A model generated the notes under the pieces. The model was given only the letters and a program-made list of their open reading frames with translations, was not told the origin of the DNA and ran no database searches. From a bacterium (lineage in GTDB: Bacteria; UBP14; UBA6098; B30-G16), in NCBI GenBank assembly GCA_027064665.1, contig JAMOPH010000377.1, forward strand, positions 1 to 6,720: DNA of 6,720 nucleotides, read 5' to 3'. The translations under genes were made by a program, and so were the position numbers. How positions within the stretch are numbered: position 1 is the stretch's first letter; the number at the start of each line of letters is the position of its first letter. This document shows positions 1 through 6,091 of this stretch, piece after piece.

Positions 1-156
1 TTCGGAGTGAAGGTCCTTATAAACTGTCTCAACATCGGGATGAGTTCTACGGGTCATCATATATTCCAGTATCTTTATCCGCTGGAATGAGGGTTGAATC
101 CCGTGTTCAATCAAAAATTTTTTGAGTTCATCATTGCTTATTGCCTCCGTTTTCAT
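1..156 (-). CDS. Fur/PerR-family metal-dependent transcriptional repressor, N-terminal part (cut by the window edge)
   Basis: Reading leftward from an ATG at 154-156, 52 codons run in frame to the window edge. The peptide begins MKTEAISNDELKKFLIEHGI and continues with QPSFQRIKILEYMM (residues 21-34), then THPDVETVYKDL. This is the characteristic N-terminal winged-helix pattern of Fur-family proteins (a 'G..PS.QR..IL.YL...HP....IY..L' layout). Known members are dimeric DNA-binding repressors that sense iron, zinc, manganese or peroxide. The metal-binding and dimerisation half lies outside the window, so Fur, PerR and Zur cannot be told apart. The start is supported by AGAGGTGA at 163-170, six bases ahead of the ATG. 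The gene follows the ogg gene by 29 bases on the same strand, so the two are probably co-transcribed. It was found by direct translation at the window end. The family call is confident; the subtype is unknown. Confidence 0.85.
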   Translation of the reverse strand, partial: MKTEAISNDELKKFLIEHGIQPSFQRIKILEYMMTRRTHPDVETVYKDLHSE

Positions 157-185
157 AATATCTCACCTCTTTGGGTTATTTTTAT

Positions 186-851
186 CTATTTGAACACCTC
201 TCCCGTCTGTTTTGCCCACAGCAGAAGGTCCAGATGTTCCATCGGAATCCCAACCACCTGCGCAAATTGAACCATTTTCCCCTCAATGTTCAGATATCTT
301 CTCCTTGTCAAACTTTTTGGTATCCGCTCAATCACCCCGAGTTCCACAAGATTTTTCAAAATGTGTCTGTCCAGTATTGCCAAATCTTGCCCACGACCGA
401 TGTTTCTCAAAAAGTGGCTCGCCTCCTTATATCCGAGACCGTTTACCTGTTTCACCAATTTGTCTCTTGCAGTTTTGTTCTCATTACAATTATGTAAAAT
501 TTCAAAAACGACGCAAGACCTTTTTTTCACAAAACTTTTTACCACCTGTTCTATCCGCCTTGCCTTTGTGTTCTTGAAGCGGACATAGTTGAGTTTTTCG
601 GCTATCTGGCGCCAGTTGGCGCAGAAGACAAAATCGTTTCGGAAAAGTCGTTCAACCGCCGCCCAGCAGTATTTCGCCTTGGACTGGGGAGTCAGAAGGC
701 AGAAAATCAATTCCTTGAACATCGCATCTTCGTCCTGCTCCCGCCAGATGCGATGAAACTGCTCAACCCTTGCCTCTATTTGAGGTTTAAATTTCTCGTA
801 AAGTTCAAGTAGATTTTCCACCGCCTCGGTTGAATACCCTGCTTGATTCAT
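186..851 (-). CDS. ogg: 8-oxoguanine DNA glycosylase / AP lyase, Ogg2 type (HhH-GPD superfamily)
   Basis: This 221-residue protein is probably a bifunctional base-excision repair enzyme that removes 8-oxoguanine from DNA and nicks the abasic site. The stretch FKELIFCLLTPQSKAKYCW (about 45-63) matches the hallmark of the small Ogg2 family known from Methanocaldococcus jannaschii and Thermotoga. The helix-hairpin-helix follows as VNGLGYKEASHFLRNIG (about 136-152), and then LAILDRHIL (157-165). By family comparison K142 is the Schiff-base lysine and D161 the catalytic aspartate. The length is normal for the family. The ATG at 849-851 is the only plausible start: an in-frame TAA lies 12 bases further upstream, and the motif region begins soon after the next Met (44). 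No Shine-Dalgarno sequence is visible; the leader is a C-rich run (AACCCCCCAACCT), which is odd for this window, where most other genes have purine-rich sites. The gene lies between clpB and a Fur-family gene, all leftward, consistent with a stress or oxidative-damage role. Confidence 0.9.
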   Translation of the reverse strand: MNQAGYSTEAVENLLELYEKFKPQIEARVEQFHRIWREQDEDAMFKELIFCLLTPQSKAKYCWAAVERLFRNDFVFCANWRQIAEKLNYVRFKNTKARRIEQVVKSFVKKRSCVVFEILHNCNENKTARDKLVKQVNGLGYKEASHFLRNIGRGQDLAILDRHILKNLVELGVIERIPKSLTRRRYLNIEGKMVQFAQVVGIPMEHLDLLLWAKQTGEVFK

Positions 852-889
852 AGGTTGGGGGGTTAAGTTGTGCGAGGGTTTGAATTTTC

Positions 890-941
890 GCCGTCCCCGG
901 GGTTTTGGGGCAAAATCTATGCGGGCGCCACCGGGGACGGC
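890..941. repeat. Compound inverted repeat between clpB and ogg
   Basis: An 11-bp perfect inverted repeat, GCCGTCCCCGG at 890-900 and CCGGGGACGGC at 931-941, encloses 30 bases. The enclosed part holds a second small hairpin, TTTTG-GGG-CAAAA (903-915), and the 6-bp palindrome GGCGCC (924-929). The left arm also overlaps the palindrome CCCCGGGG (896-903). It begins only 9 bases after the clpB stop codon in the direction of transcription and sits about 40 bases before the ogg start. It could be an RNA hairpin that ends or protects clpB mRNA, or an intergenic palindromic repeat element. No uridine run follows either arm in either direction, so it is not a canonical intrinsic terminator. The structure is directly visible; its function is unknown. 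Confidence 0.7.
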
Positions 942-950
942 TGGATGTTC

Positions 951-3563
951 TCACTTTTTCCTTATCACTATCTCGTCGCCCTCGGCGTCAACTATGGCGA
1001 CATCGCCCTCCTTGAGTTCTTCGGCTAAAATCATCGCCGCCAGTTTCTGGACGACCTCCATCTCAATAACTCTTCTGACCGGGCGGGCGCCGAAAATGGG
1101 GTTGTAGCCCTTGCGGGCTAACAGTTCTGCGGCGGCGTCGGTCAGTTCGGCGTCGCGGTCCTGCTCTAACAATCTCTGGCGAACCCGCTCAAACTGCAGC
1201 CGCACAATCTGTTTGACCTCCTTCATCAAAAGCGGCTTGAACACGATAATCTCGTCAATTCGGTTGAGGAACTCCGGCGGAAGATTTTTCTTGAGAAGTT
1301 CGCGAAGTTGCTCCTCAAGTTCGGCGTGAATCCGGTCGCGGTTCTCCTCGGTCATATCCTCAAGGCGCTCCACAATCAGCCGCGCGCCGAGGTTTGAGGT
1401 CATAATCAGGATGGTGTTTTTGAAGTCAATGGTGCGCCCTTTGTTGTCGGTCAGGCGCCCGTCGTCAAGGACCTGCAGAAGGATATTGAACACCTCCGGA
1501 TGGGCTTTCTCAATCTCGTCAAACAGAACCACCGAAAACGGCTGTCTGCGGACCGCCTCGGTGAGTTGTCCGCCTTCTTCATATCCCACATATCCCGGAG
1601 GCGCCCCCACAAGCCGGCTGACCGAGTGCTTTTCCATATACTCCGACATATCAATCCTGATGAGAGCCTTTTCGGTGTCAAAGAGGGCTTCGGCAAGTGC
1701 TTTTGCCAGTTCGGTCTTGCCGACACCGGTGGAGCCGAGGAAGATAAAGGAGCCATTGGGTCTGTTCGGGTCTGCCAGACCCGCGCGCGCCGCCCGGACG
1801 ACCCGCGCAACCGCCTCAACCGCGTGTTCCTGGTCCACAACGCGCTTGTGAAGTTCGTCCTCAAGGTGCAAAAGTTTCTCCCGCTCGCTCTGGGTCAACT
1901 TGCTGACCGGAATCCCCGTCCATTCGGAAAGAACCTTGGCAATATCCTCCTCCTCAACCACATCCTTTATGAGTTTGCCGTGTTTCTGAACTTCCTCAAG
2001 GCGCTTTTGTTCCTCCTCAAGCATTTTCTGAAGTTCTATCAGCGCGCCGTTTTTGATTCGGGCGGCTTTCTCAAAGTCGCCGGCAAGTTGCGCCTGTTCC
2101 AGTTCAAACTTGGCGCGCTCAATTTTTTCCTTCAGGTCGCTGATTTTGCCCAGAATTTCCTTTTCTAATTCCCACTGCGCCTGAAGTTTTTTCTGTTCCT
2201 CCTGAAGTTCGGCTAACTGCTTTTTGAGTTCCTCAAGTTCCTTTTTCTTTTCGGGTTCGCTCTCAAGGACCTTTATCTCCAGTTGGAGTTGGCGGATTTT
2301 TCTGTTGAGTTCGTCAAGAGGTTTCGGGACGGAATACAGGTCAATCCTCAGGCGAGCACAGGCTTCGTCAACGAGGTCTATCGCCTTGTCGGGCAGGAAC
2401 CTGTCGGTGATATACCGCGCAGAAAGTTTTGCCGCCGCAACCAGCGCCTCGTCCTTGATTTTGACCTTGTGGTGAATCTCAAACCGTTCCTTCAACCCGC
2501 GCAGGATTGAGATTGTGTCCTCAATTGATGGCTCTTTGACATAGACCGGTGCGAACCTGCGTTCAAGGGCGGGGTCCTTCTCAATATATTTGCGGTATTC
2601 CTCAACTGTGGTGGCGCCGATTGCCCGGAGTTGCCCGCGGGCAAGGGGCGGCTTGAGCATATTCGCCGCATCAAGCGAGCCCTGCGTCGCCCCCGCGCCG
2701 ATTATGGTGTGCATCTCGTCTATAAAAAGTATTATCTTGCCCTCGGACTCAACTACTTCCTTGATGAAACTTTTGAGCCTTTCCTCAAATTCGCCGCGGA
2801 ATTTGGTCCCGGCGACCATAGAGCCCATATCCAGTTGGATTATCCGGCAATCCTTGAGGGATTCGGGGACATCGCCGGCGGCGATTTTCTGCGCCAGACC
2901 CTCAACTATAGCGGTTTTTCCCACTCCCGGGTCGCCGATTAGCGCGGGATTGTTCTTGGATTTGCGGGAAAGAATAGTTATCACGCGCCTTATTTCCTCC
3001 TCCCTGCCGATTACCGGGTCAAGTTTGCCCTTTTTGGCGAGGTCAGTCAGGTCAATGCCGTATTGCTCTATTGCGGCGAACTTTGTCTCCGGGTTTGGGT
3101 CGGTGACTCTGTGATGTCCGCGGATAACCTGAAGCGCTTTGAGAAGGCGTTCCTCGGTTATGCCCAGATCTGCAAGAATTTTCCCGGCGGGGTCCTTTGT
3201 GTTTTTGACCATCGCTAACAGGATGTGCTCCACGCTGGTGTATTCGTCGCGGAATACCGCCGAGGCAATTTTCATTGCCTCCTCAAGAGTTTTTATAAAT
3301 TCCCGGGATGGTCTTGCCTCCGGTGGGGGAGTGGCGAGAGTCGGCATACGGGAGAGTTCTATTTTGCATTTTTCCAGAACCTCGGTGGGATCAACTGCAA
3401 CTGCTCCCAGAATTTTCGGGCCGAGTCCTCCCTTGTCGTCGGCGATGACATACAAAAGATGAACCGGTTCCGCCTCGGTGTGCTTTCGGTTCCGTGCCTC
3501 CTCAAGGGCGCGCATTATCAACTGCTGCGATGACTCCGTGAATTTGTTGATATCAAGCGGCAT
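951..3563 (-). CDS. clpB: ATP-dependent protein disaggregase ClpB (Hsp100/AAA+)
   Basis: This 870-residue protein is full length for ClpB, the cytoplasmic hexameric disaggregase that works with DnaK to thread aggregated proteins. The order is: N domain (about 1-145, two Clp repeats); AAA-1 with Walker A GDPGVGKT (210-217), pore loop KFRG (254-257), Walker B ILFIDE (278-283) and arginine finger pair R335/R336; the long coiled-coil middle domain (about 410-530, rich in E/K/Q/L); and AAA-2 with Walker A GSTGVGKT (610-617), pore loop GYVG (657-660), Walker B VVLFDE (678-683), arginine finger R768 and sensor-2 GAR (825-827). The long middle domain separates it from ClpA and ClpC. The first pore loop has Phe where Tyr is usual, a conservative change. 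I chose the ATG at 3561-3563 (MPLDINKFT) because AAGGAGG (3570-3576) sits six bases before it and the N domain begins there. The frame stays open 49 codons further up, to a TTG, but that crosses the promoter and has no ribosome site. No CIRCE-type heat-shock operator was seen upstream. Confidence 0.97.
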   Translation of the reverse strand: MPLDINKFTESSQQLIMRALEEARNRKHTEAEPVHLLYVIADDKGGLGPKILGAVAVDPTEVLEKCKIELSRMPTLATPPPEARPSREFIKTLEEAMKIASAVFRDEYTSVEHILLAMVKNTKDPAGKILADLGITEERLLKALQVIRGHHRVTDPNPETKFAAIEQYGIDLTDLAKKGKLDPVIGREEEIRRVITILSRKSKNNPALIGDPGVGKTAIVEGLAQKIAAGDVPESLKDCRIIQLDMGSMVAGTKFRGEFEERLKSFIKEVVESEGKIILFIDEMHTIIGAGATQGSLDAANMLKPPLARGQLRAIGATTVEEYRKYIEKDPALERRFAPVYVKEPSIEDTISILRGLKERFEIHHKVKIKDEALVAAAKLSARYITDRFLPDKAIDLVDEACARLRIDLYSVPKPLDELNRKIRQLQLEIKVLESEPEKKKELEELKKQLAELQEEQKKLQAQWELEKEILGKISDLKEKIERAKFELEQAQLAGDFEKAARIKNGALIELQKMLEEEQKRLEEVQKHGKLIKDVVEEEDIAKVLSEWTGIPVSKLTQSEREKLLHLEDELHKRVVDQEHAVEAVARVVRAARAGLADPNRPNGSFIFLGSTGVGKTELAKALAEALFDTEKALIRIDMSEYMEKHSVSRLVGAPPGYVGYEEGGQLTEAVRRQPFSVVLFDEIEKAHPEVFNILLQVLDDGRLTDNKGRTIDFKNTILIMTSNLGARLIVERLEDMTEENRDRIHAELEEQLRELLKKNLPPEFLNRIDEIIVFKPLLMKEVKQIVRLQFERVRQRLLEQDRDAELTDAAAELLARKGYNPIFGARPVRRVIEMEVVQKLAAMILAEELKEGDVAIVDAEGDEIVIRKK

Positions 3564-3569
3564 AGTTTT

Positions 3570-3590
3570 CCTCCTTAGGTTTAATCTAAG
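3570..3590 (-). promoter_or_regulatory. clpB ribosome binding site overlapping a short inverted repeat
   Basis: On the leftward strand AAGGAGG (3570-3576) is a near-ideal Shine-Dalgarno site six bases before the clpB ATG, and it decides the start. The repeat CTTAG (3574-3578) and CTAAG (3586-3590) forms a 5-bp palindrome around a 7-base spacer. One arm shares three bases with the ribosome site. The outer arm lies near the expected transcription start, so this could be a weak leader hairpin or a small operator half-site pair. With only 5-bp arms it may be chance. Confidence 0.55.
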
Positions 3591-3593
3591 TTC

Positions 3594-3622
3594 AAAATAT
3601 GGTAGAACGATTGGGATGGCAA
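3594..3622 (-). promoter_or_regulatory. Probable sigma-70-type promoter of clpB
   Basis: Read leftward, TTGCCA (3617-3622, 5 of 6 matches to the consensus -35) is followed by exactly 17 bases and then TATTTT (3594-3599, 4 of 6 matches to the -10). Transcription would begin near 3587, giving a leader of about 25 bases before the clpB ATG. The A/T-rich tract AACTTTTTAA lies just upstream of the -35. Match, spacing and position agree; there is no experimental evidence. It resembles a housekeeping promoter rather than a sigma-32-type heat-shock promoter. Confidence 0.6.
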
Positions 3623-3649
3623 GGTTAAAAAGTTTGTCCGATTGAACTG

Positions 3650-3694
3650 TTGTGATGTATCTGCTTGTGGCGTAATGGGTTGTGGCGTTGATGG
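3650..3694. repeat. Three direct repeats with 15-bp period between divergent promoters (possible operator)
   Basis: Three units begin exactly 15 bases apart: TTGTGATGTATCTGC (3650-3664), TTGTGGCGTAATGGG (3665-3679) and TTGTGGCGTTGATGG (3680-3694). The first nine bases are conserved (TTGTGGCGT twice, TTGTGATGT once) and the last six vary. A poorer copy, TTGTCCGAT, starts 16 bases before the first unit at 3634. The array lies between the -35 boxes of the leftward clpB promoter and the rightward exbB promoter, the usual place for a shared regulator site. The repeats are seen directly; the operator role is inferred from position. Confidence 0.5.
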
Positions 3695-3725
3695 TGCGGT
3701 AATTTTTCAATTTTTAAGAAATCAT

Positions 3726-3754
3726 TTGACATATTCGGAAGGGGAAGATATTTT
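3726..3754 (+). promoter_or_regulatory. Probable sigma-70-type promoter of the exbB-exbD-exbD-tonB operon
   Basis: A perfect -35 box TTGACA (3726-3731) is followed by a 17-base spacer and the -10 box TATTTT (3749-3754). The expected start is near 3761, giving a leader of about 30 bases before the exbB ATG. Directly upstream, 3701-3720 is nearly all A and T with two T5 runs (AATTTTTCAATTTTTAAG), resembling an UP element that would strengthen the promoter. The -10 sequence and spacer length equal those of the opposing clpB promoter. Confidence 0.72.
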
Positions 3755-3792
3755 CCATAGAAGTTAAACAATCACAAAGAAAGGAGTGCCAG

Positions 3793-4419
3793 ATGGTGAC
3801 CTATTTCAATAAGGGCGGCTTTTTGATGTGGCCCCTTTTGGGACTTTTCATCATTGGACTTATCATCGCTATCGTCAAACTGTGGCTGCTTTTGAGGGCG
3901 AGAATAAACAGCAAAAAGTTCCTTGAAAAAGTATTGGACACGATTAAAAATAAGGGCATTGATGAAGCCATAAAGTTGTGCGAGAAGACCCGTGGTCCTG
4001 TGGCTGCGCTTTTCCACGCCGCTCTGCTGAAGGTGGATAAAGGTCTTGAGTATGTTGACACCGCGGTGGAGAACGAAGCCGCCGTGCAGATGGGTATTCT
4101 GGAAAAGGGTATGATTTGGCTCTCCACTATCGTCGCAATCGCACCGATGCTTGGATTTTTGGGAACCGTTCAGGGTATGATTGTCGCCTTTGACCAGATT
4201 GCTCGTTCCAACGATATCGTGCCGTCCGAGGTCGCCGGCGGTATTTCCGTCGCACTTCTGACCACCTTCGCCGGTCTTGCCATCGCTATACCAATGCAGT
4301 TTTTCTATAATCTCTTTGTCGCAATGATTGACGGGATGATCGTTGATATGGAGGACGCAACTAACAAACTCATTGAGAACTTGATAGATATGGGTATTCT
4401 CAAAAAGGCGGAGAAGTAA
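3793..4419 (+). CDS. exbB: MotA/TolQ/ExbB-family proton channel subunit
   Basis: This 208-residue inner-membrane protein is probably the channel subunit that lets protons through and drives ExbD and TonB. Three membrane segments can be read: about 9-33, 107-134 and 151-177, with a cytoplasmic domain between the first two. The family signature APMLGFLGTVQGMIVAF (117-133) and GGISVALLTTFAGLAIAIP (149-167) are both present, including the small and Thr residues that line the channel in ExbB and TolQ. The start ATG is preceded by AAGGAG (3781-3786) at normal distance. It is the first gene of a rightward operon, with exbD-1 following after 2 bases. Sequence alone does not cleanly separate ExbB from TolQ; the nearby TonB, and the absence of TolB or Pal, favour ExbB. 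Length and layout are typical, with no oddities. Confidence 0.92.
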   Translation: MVTYFNKGGFLMWPLLGLFIIGLIIAIVKLWLLLRARINSKKFLEKVLDTIKNKGIDEAIKLCEKTRGPVAALFHAALLKVDKGLEYVDTAVENEAAVQMGILEKGMIWLSTIVAIAPMLGFLGTVQGMIVAFDQIARSNDIVPSEVAGGISVALLTTFAGLAIAIPMQFFYNLFVAMIDGMIVDMEDATNKLIENLIDMGILKKAEK

Positions 4420-4421
4420 AA

Positions 4422-4865
4422 ATGGCGCTGAAGATAAAGAAAAAACAACATCTTGCCAAAGAAGCCGAAATCCCCACATCGTCAATGGGGGATATCGTCT
4501 TTCTGCTTTTGATATTTTTCCTTGTGACCACATCAATGAATCCGGATAAGGGGCTTGGGTTGACTTTGCCTCCGCCCGGGGAAGCGGTAAAACTTTCTAA
4601 AGAGCGAGTTCTGTCAGTCTATGTGAACGCCGAGGGAAAAATTCTTGTTGGAGAGAAGATAATCCCCCTTGACCAGTTGGACGATGTGGTTGAAAGAAGG
4701 TTGAGGCAGAACCCCCAACTTGTCGTCTCGCTTGTGACTGATGTCAAGGCAAGTTATGAGGATATGATTCACGCCTTGGACAAAATCAAACTTGCGTTTG
4801 AGAGATTGAAAAAGGAAAACCCCGAGTTCAAAGAGAGAATTTCTTTGGCGACGCCTGTGTTCTGA
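4422..4865 (+). CDS. exbD: Biopolymer transport protein ExbD/TolR family, first copy
   Basis: A 147-residue protein with a short basic cytoplasmic tail (KIKKKQHLAK), one membrane helix (about 24-39, DIVFLLLIFFLVTTSM) and a periplasmic domain. D24 at the start of the helix corresponds to the essential proton-carrying aspartate of ExbD (Asp25 in E. coli). After the helix comes LTLPPPGEA (47-55), the usual Pro-rich exit, and then a folded domain ending in a charged helix (about 111-135). Its ATG lies 2 bases past the exbB stop, with GCGGAG inside the end of exbB as the likely ribosome site, so translation is probably coupled. In known complexes an ExbD dimer sits within an ExbB pentamer and passes proton-motive energy to TonB. 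A second, diverged copy follows, so the two may form a heterodimer; that part is inference. Confidence 0.92.
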   Translation: MALKIKKKQHLAKEAEIPTSSMGDIVFLLLIFFLVTTSMNPDKGLGLTLPPPGEAVKLSKERVLSVYVNAEGKILVGEKIIPLDQLDDVVERRLRQNPQLVVSLVTDVKASYEDMIHALDKIKLAFERLKKENPEFKERISLATPVF

Positions 4866-4939
4866 GTCTTCGGTTGGGGGTTATGGGCATTGTGCAAGCC
4901 CTGGTGGGGCAAGGTTGAATTCAAATAGAGGGAGAAAAA
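4866..4939 (+). other. 74-base gap between the two exbD genes
   Basis: This is the only sizeable gap in an otherwise tightly packed operon. It contains a weak potential hairpin, GGGC (4885-4888) with GCCC (4898-4901), without a following T run. It ends with the exbD-2 ribosome site AGAGGGAG (4927-4934). No promoter with good boxes was found. It may simply be a spacer that lets exbD-2 be translated independently of exbD-1. Confidence 0.4.
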
Positions 4940-5359
4940 ATGAAGATAGAGGCAAAAGTCAAAGGTTCGGCAAAAATTCCCACGGCGTCTATTTCTGATA
5001 TCGTGTTTTTGCTCCTGATATTCTTTATGACCGTCACGGTGTTCAAGCAGTATCAGGGGCTGAAGGTTGAACTTCCCGCCGCCAAAGCGACCAAAAAAAT
5101 TGAGCGCAAAAGGGCAATAACCCACATCTGGATTGATGCCCAAAACCACATAAACATTGATGATATGCCGTTCACTCTTGAGAAAGTTGCTCCGTTTATG
5201 AGCAAGAAAATGCAGGAGAACCCCGCAACTATCGTCTCTATCTGGGCTGATAAAAGGGCAAAATACGGCACCGTGGCGAGACTGCTGGAAGAACTTAAAA
5301 AAGCCAACGCACTCAGAGTGAATTTTGCAACCCTCACCGCAGGAGGTGAGGAAGAATGA
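4940..5359 (+). CDS. exbD: Biopolymer transport protein ExbD/TolR family, second copy
   Basis: A 139-residue ExbD-like protein: a short N-terminal tail, one membrane helix (about 20-36) beginning with the conserved D20 in ISDIVFLLLIFFMTVTVF, the exit segment LKVELPAAKATKK, and a periplasmic domain with ITHIWIDAQNHINID and a helix near 107-122. The conserved aspartate is intact, so this copy should be active in proton transfer. It differs clearly from the first copy after the helix: the exit is basic (KATKKIERKR) rather than Pro-rich, and the C-terminus ends in EEE. AGAGGGAG at 4927-4934 supports the ATG. The gene ends overlapping the next start in ATGA (5356-5359), so TonB synthesis is probably coupled to it. 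Tandem exbD pairs before tonB are common in FCB-group bacteria. Confidence 0.92.
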   Translation: MKIEAKVKGSAKIPTASISDIVFLLLIFFMTVTVFKQYQGLKVELPAAKATKKIERKRAITHIWIDAQNHINIDDMPFTLEKVAPFMSKKMQENPATIVSIWADKRAKYGTVARLLEELKKANALRVNFATLTAGGEEE

Positions 5360-5985
5360 AATACATTGACCCCAAAGCCGATTTGACCACCTGGCTTCCT
5401 TTGGTCAGGCGAAAGGCGGCTATTATCACATTTTTGTTCCTGCTTTTGATTTTCCTCAACTTCCGGGAATTCCATGTCAAGCCGATGAAGGTTGTGGAAT
5501 ACCAGACCACCATCACGGTTGAGGAGGTGCCCATCACAAAGCAGGAGATAAAAAAGCAGGAGGCTCCCAAGCCCAGGGCAGCCGAAGTCATTGAGGCGGA
5601 AAGCGAGGAGGAGGCTGATACCGTCACAATCGCAGAGACCGAACTTGATGTCAACGAACCACCGCCTCCGCCGCCGGCTAAAGTTGAGGAGATTGAATAT
5701 GTCAAAGTTGAGATTAAACCCAAGGTTCTCCACAGGGAACTGCCCAAATATCCCGATATTGCCAAGCGTTCCGGGCTTGAGGGCGCCGTTATCGTTGAGT
5801 TCGTGATTGACACCACCGGCGATGTCGTCCCCGGAAGCGCCAGAGTCATTCAGGCAAGACCGGAGGGAATTTTTGAGCAGGCGGCGCTGGAGGCTATATA
5901 CAAATGGAAATTCTCTCCGGGAATCCAAAGGGACAGGAAAGTCAGGGTTCGCTGGCAGCAGCCGATTATCTTCAAACTGCGCTGA
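5356..5985 (+). CDS. tonB: Energy transducer TonB
   Basis: A 209-residue TonB protein. A basic cytoplasmic N-terminus (VRRK, 17-20) leads to one membrane anchor (about 21-36, AAIITFLFLLLIFLNF). A periplasmic linker follows, with KQEAPKPRA, an acidic stretch (about 77-88) and EPPPPPP (101-107). The TonB C-terminal domain runs from about 124 to 208: HRELPKYPDIAKRSGLEGAV, then VEFVIDTTGDV, and AALEAIYKWKFSPG near the end, with the usual (R/L)-P-x-YP entry. It would carry proton-motive energy from ExbB/ExbD to TonB-dependent outer-membrane receptors. The linker is short compared with E. coli TonB (209 against 239 residues overall). AGGAGGTG (5341-5348) precedes the ATG, which overlaps the exbD-2 stop by four bases. 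No receptor gene is visible nearby, so its partner transporters must be elsewhere. It is the last gene of the operon before the terminator. Confidence 0.94.
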   Translation: MKYIDPKADLTTWLPLVRRKAAIITFLFLLLIFLNFREFHVKPMKVVEYQTTITVEEVPITKQEIKKQEAPKPRAAEVIEAESEEEADTVTIAETELDVNEPPPPPPAKVEEIEYVKVEIKPKVLHRELPKYPDIAKRSGLEGAVIVEFVIDTTGDVVPGSARVIQARPEGIFEQAALEAIYKWKFSPGIQRDRKVRVRWQQPIIFKLR

Positions 5986-6091
5986 AACAGAGATTTTGCA
6001 CGGTTTGGCGGCGTTGCTATTCGGCGGCACCGGAAATTAAAGTAAAAATTGGGAACAGCCACGGGACCTGTGAAAATGATACCCTTGATTT

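Noticed and set aside
171..588. Several rightward open frames of 100-121 codons opposite ogg
   Set aside because: The leftward Ogg2 protein has clear catalytic motifs through this region; the rightward products look random.
1500..2168. 222-codon rightward open frame inside clpB
   Set aside because: It lies wholly within the ClpB coding region, which has intact Walker motifs and coiled coil on the other strand; it has no ribosome site or recognisable domain.
3564..3710. Extension of clpB by 49 codons to an upstream TTG
   Set aside because: The AAGGAGG site fits the ATG at 3561-3563, the ClpB N domain begins there, the TTG has no ribosome site, and the extension would cross the probable promoter.
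3564..3792. CIRCE (HrcA) heat-shock operator upstream of clpB
   Set aside because: I looked for TTAGCACTC/GAGTGCTAA-like arms and found none; the only palindrome is the short CTTAG/CTAAG pair.
3772..4536. 254-codon leftward open frame opposite exbB
   Set aside because: It is the antisense shadow of a clearly recognisable ExbB gene; its translation is low-complexity and His/Gln/Asn-rich with no family features.
4885..4901. Hairpin between the two exbD genes as an internal terminator
   Set aside because: The stem is only 4 bp with a 9-base loop and no T run, so it is not a credible terminator.
5053..6030. 325-codon leftward open frame opposite exbD-2 and tonB
   Set aside because: Both plus-strand genes are certain from their motifs; the antisense product shows Ser/Leu-rich shadow composition.
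5986..6091. Small gene, small RNA or riboswitch between tonB and its terminator
   Set aside because: There is no open frame with a ribosome site, no convincing promoter (the best was TTGCTA-17-TTAAAG), and no riboswitch motif that I recognise.
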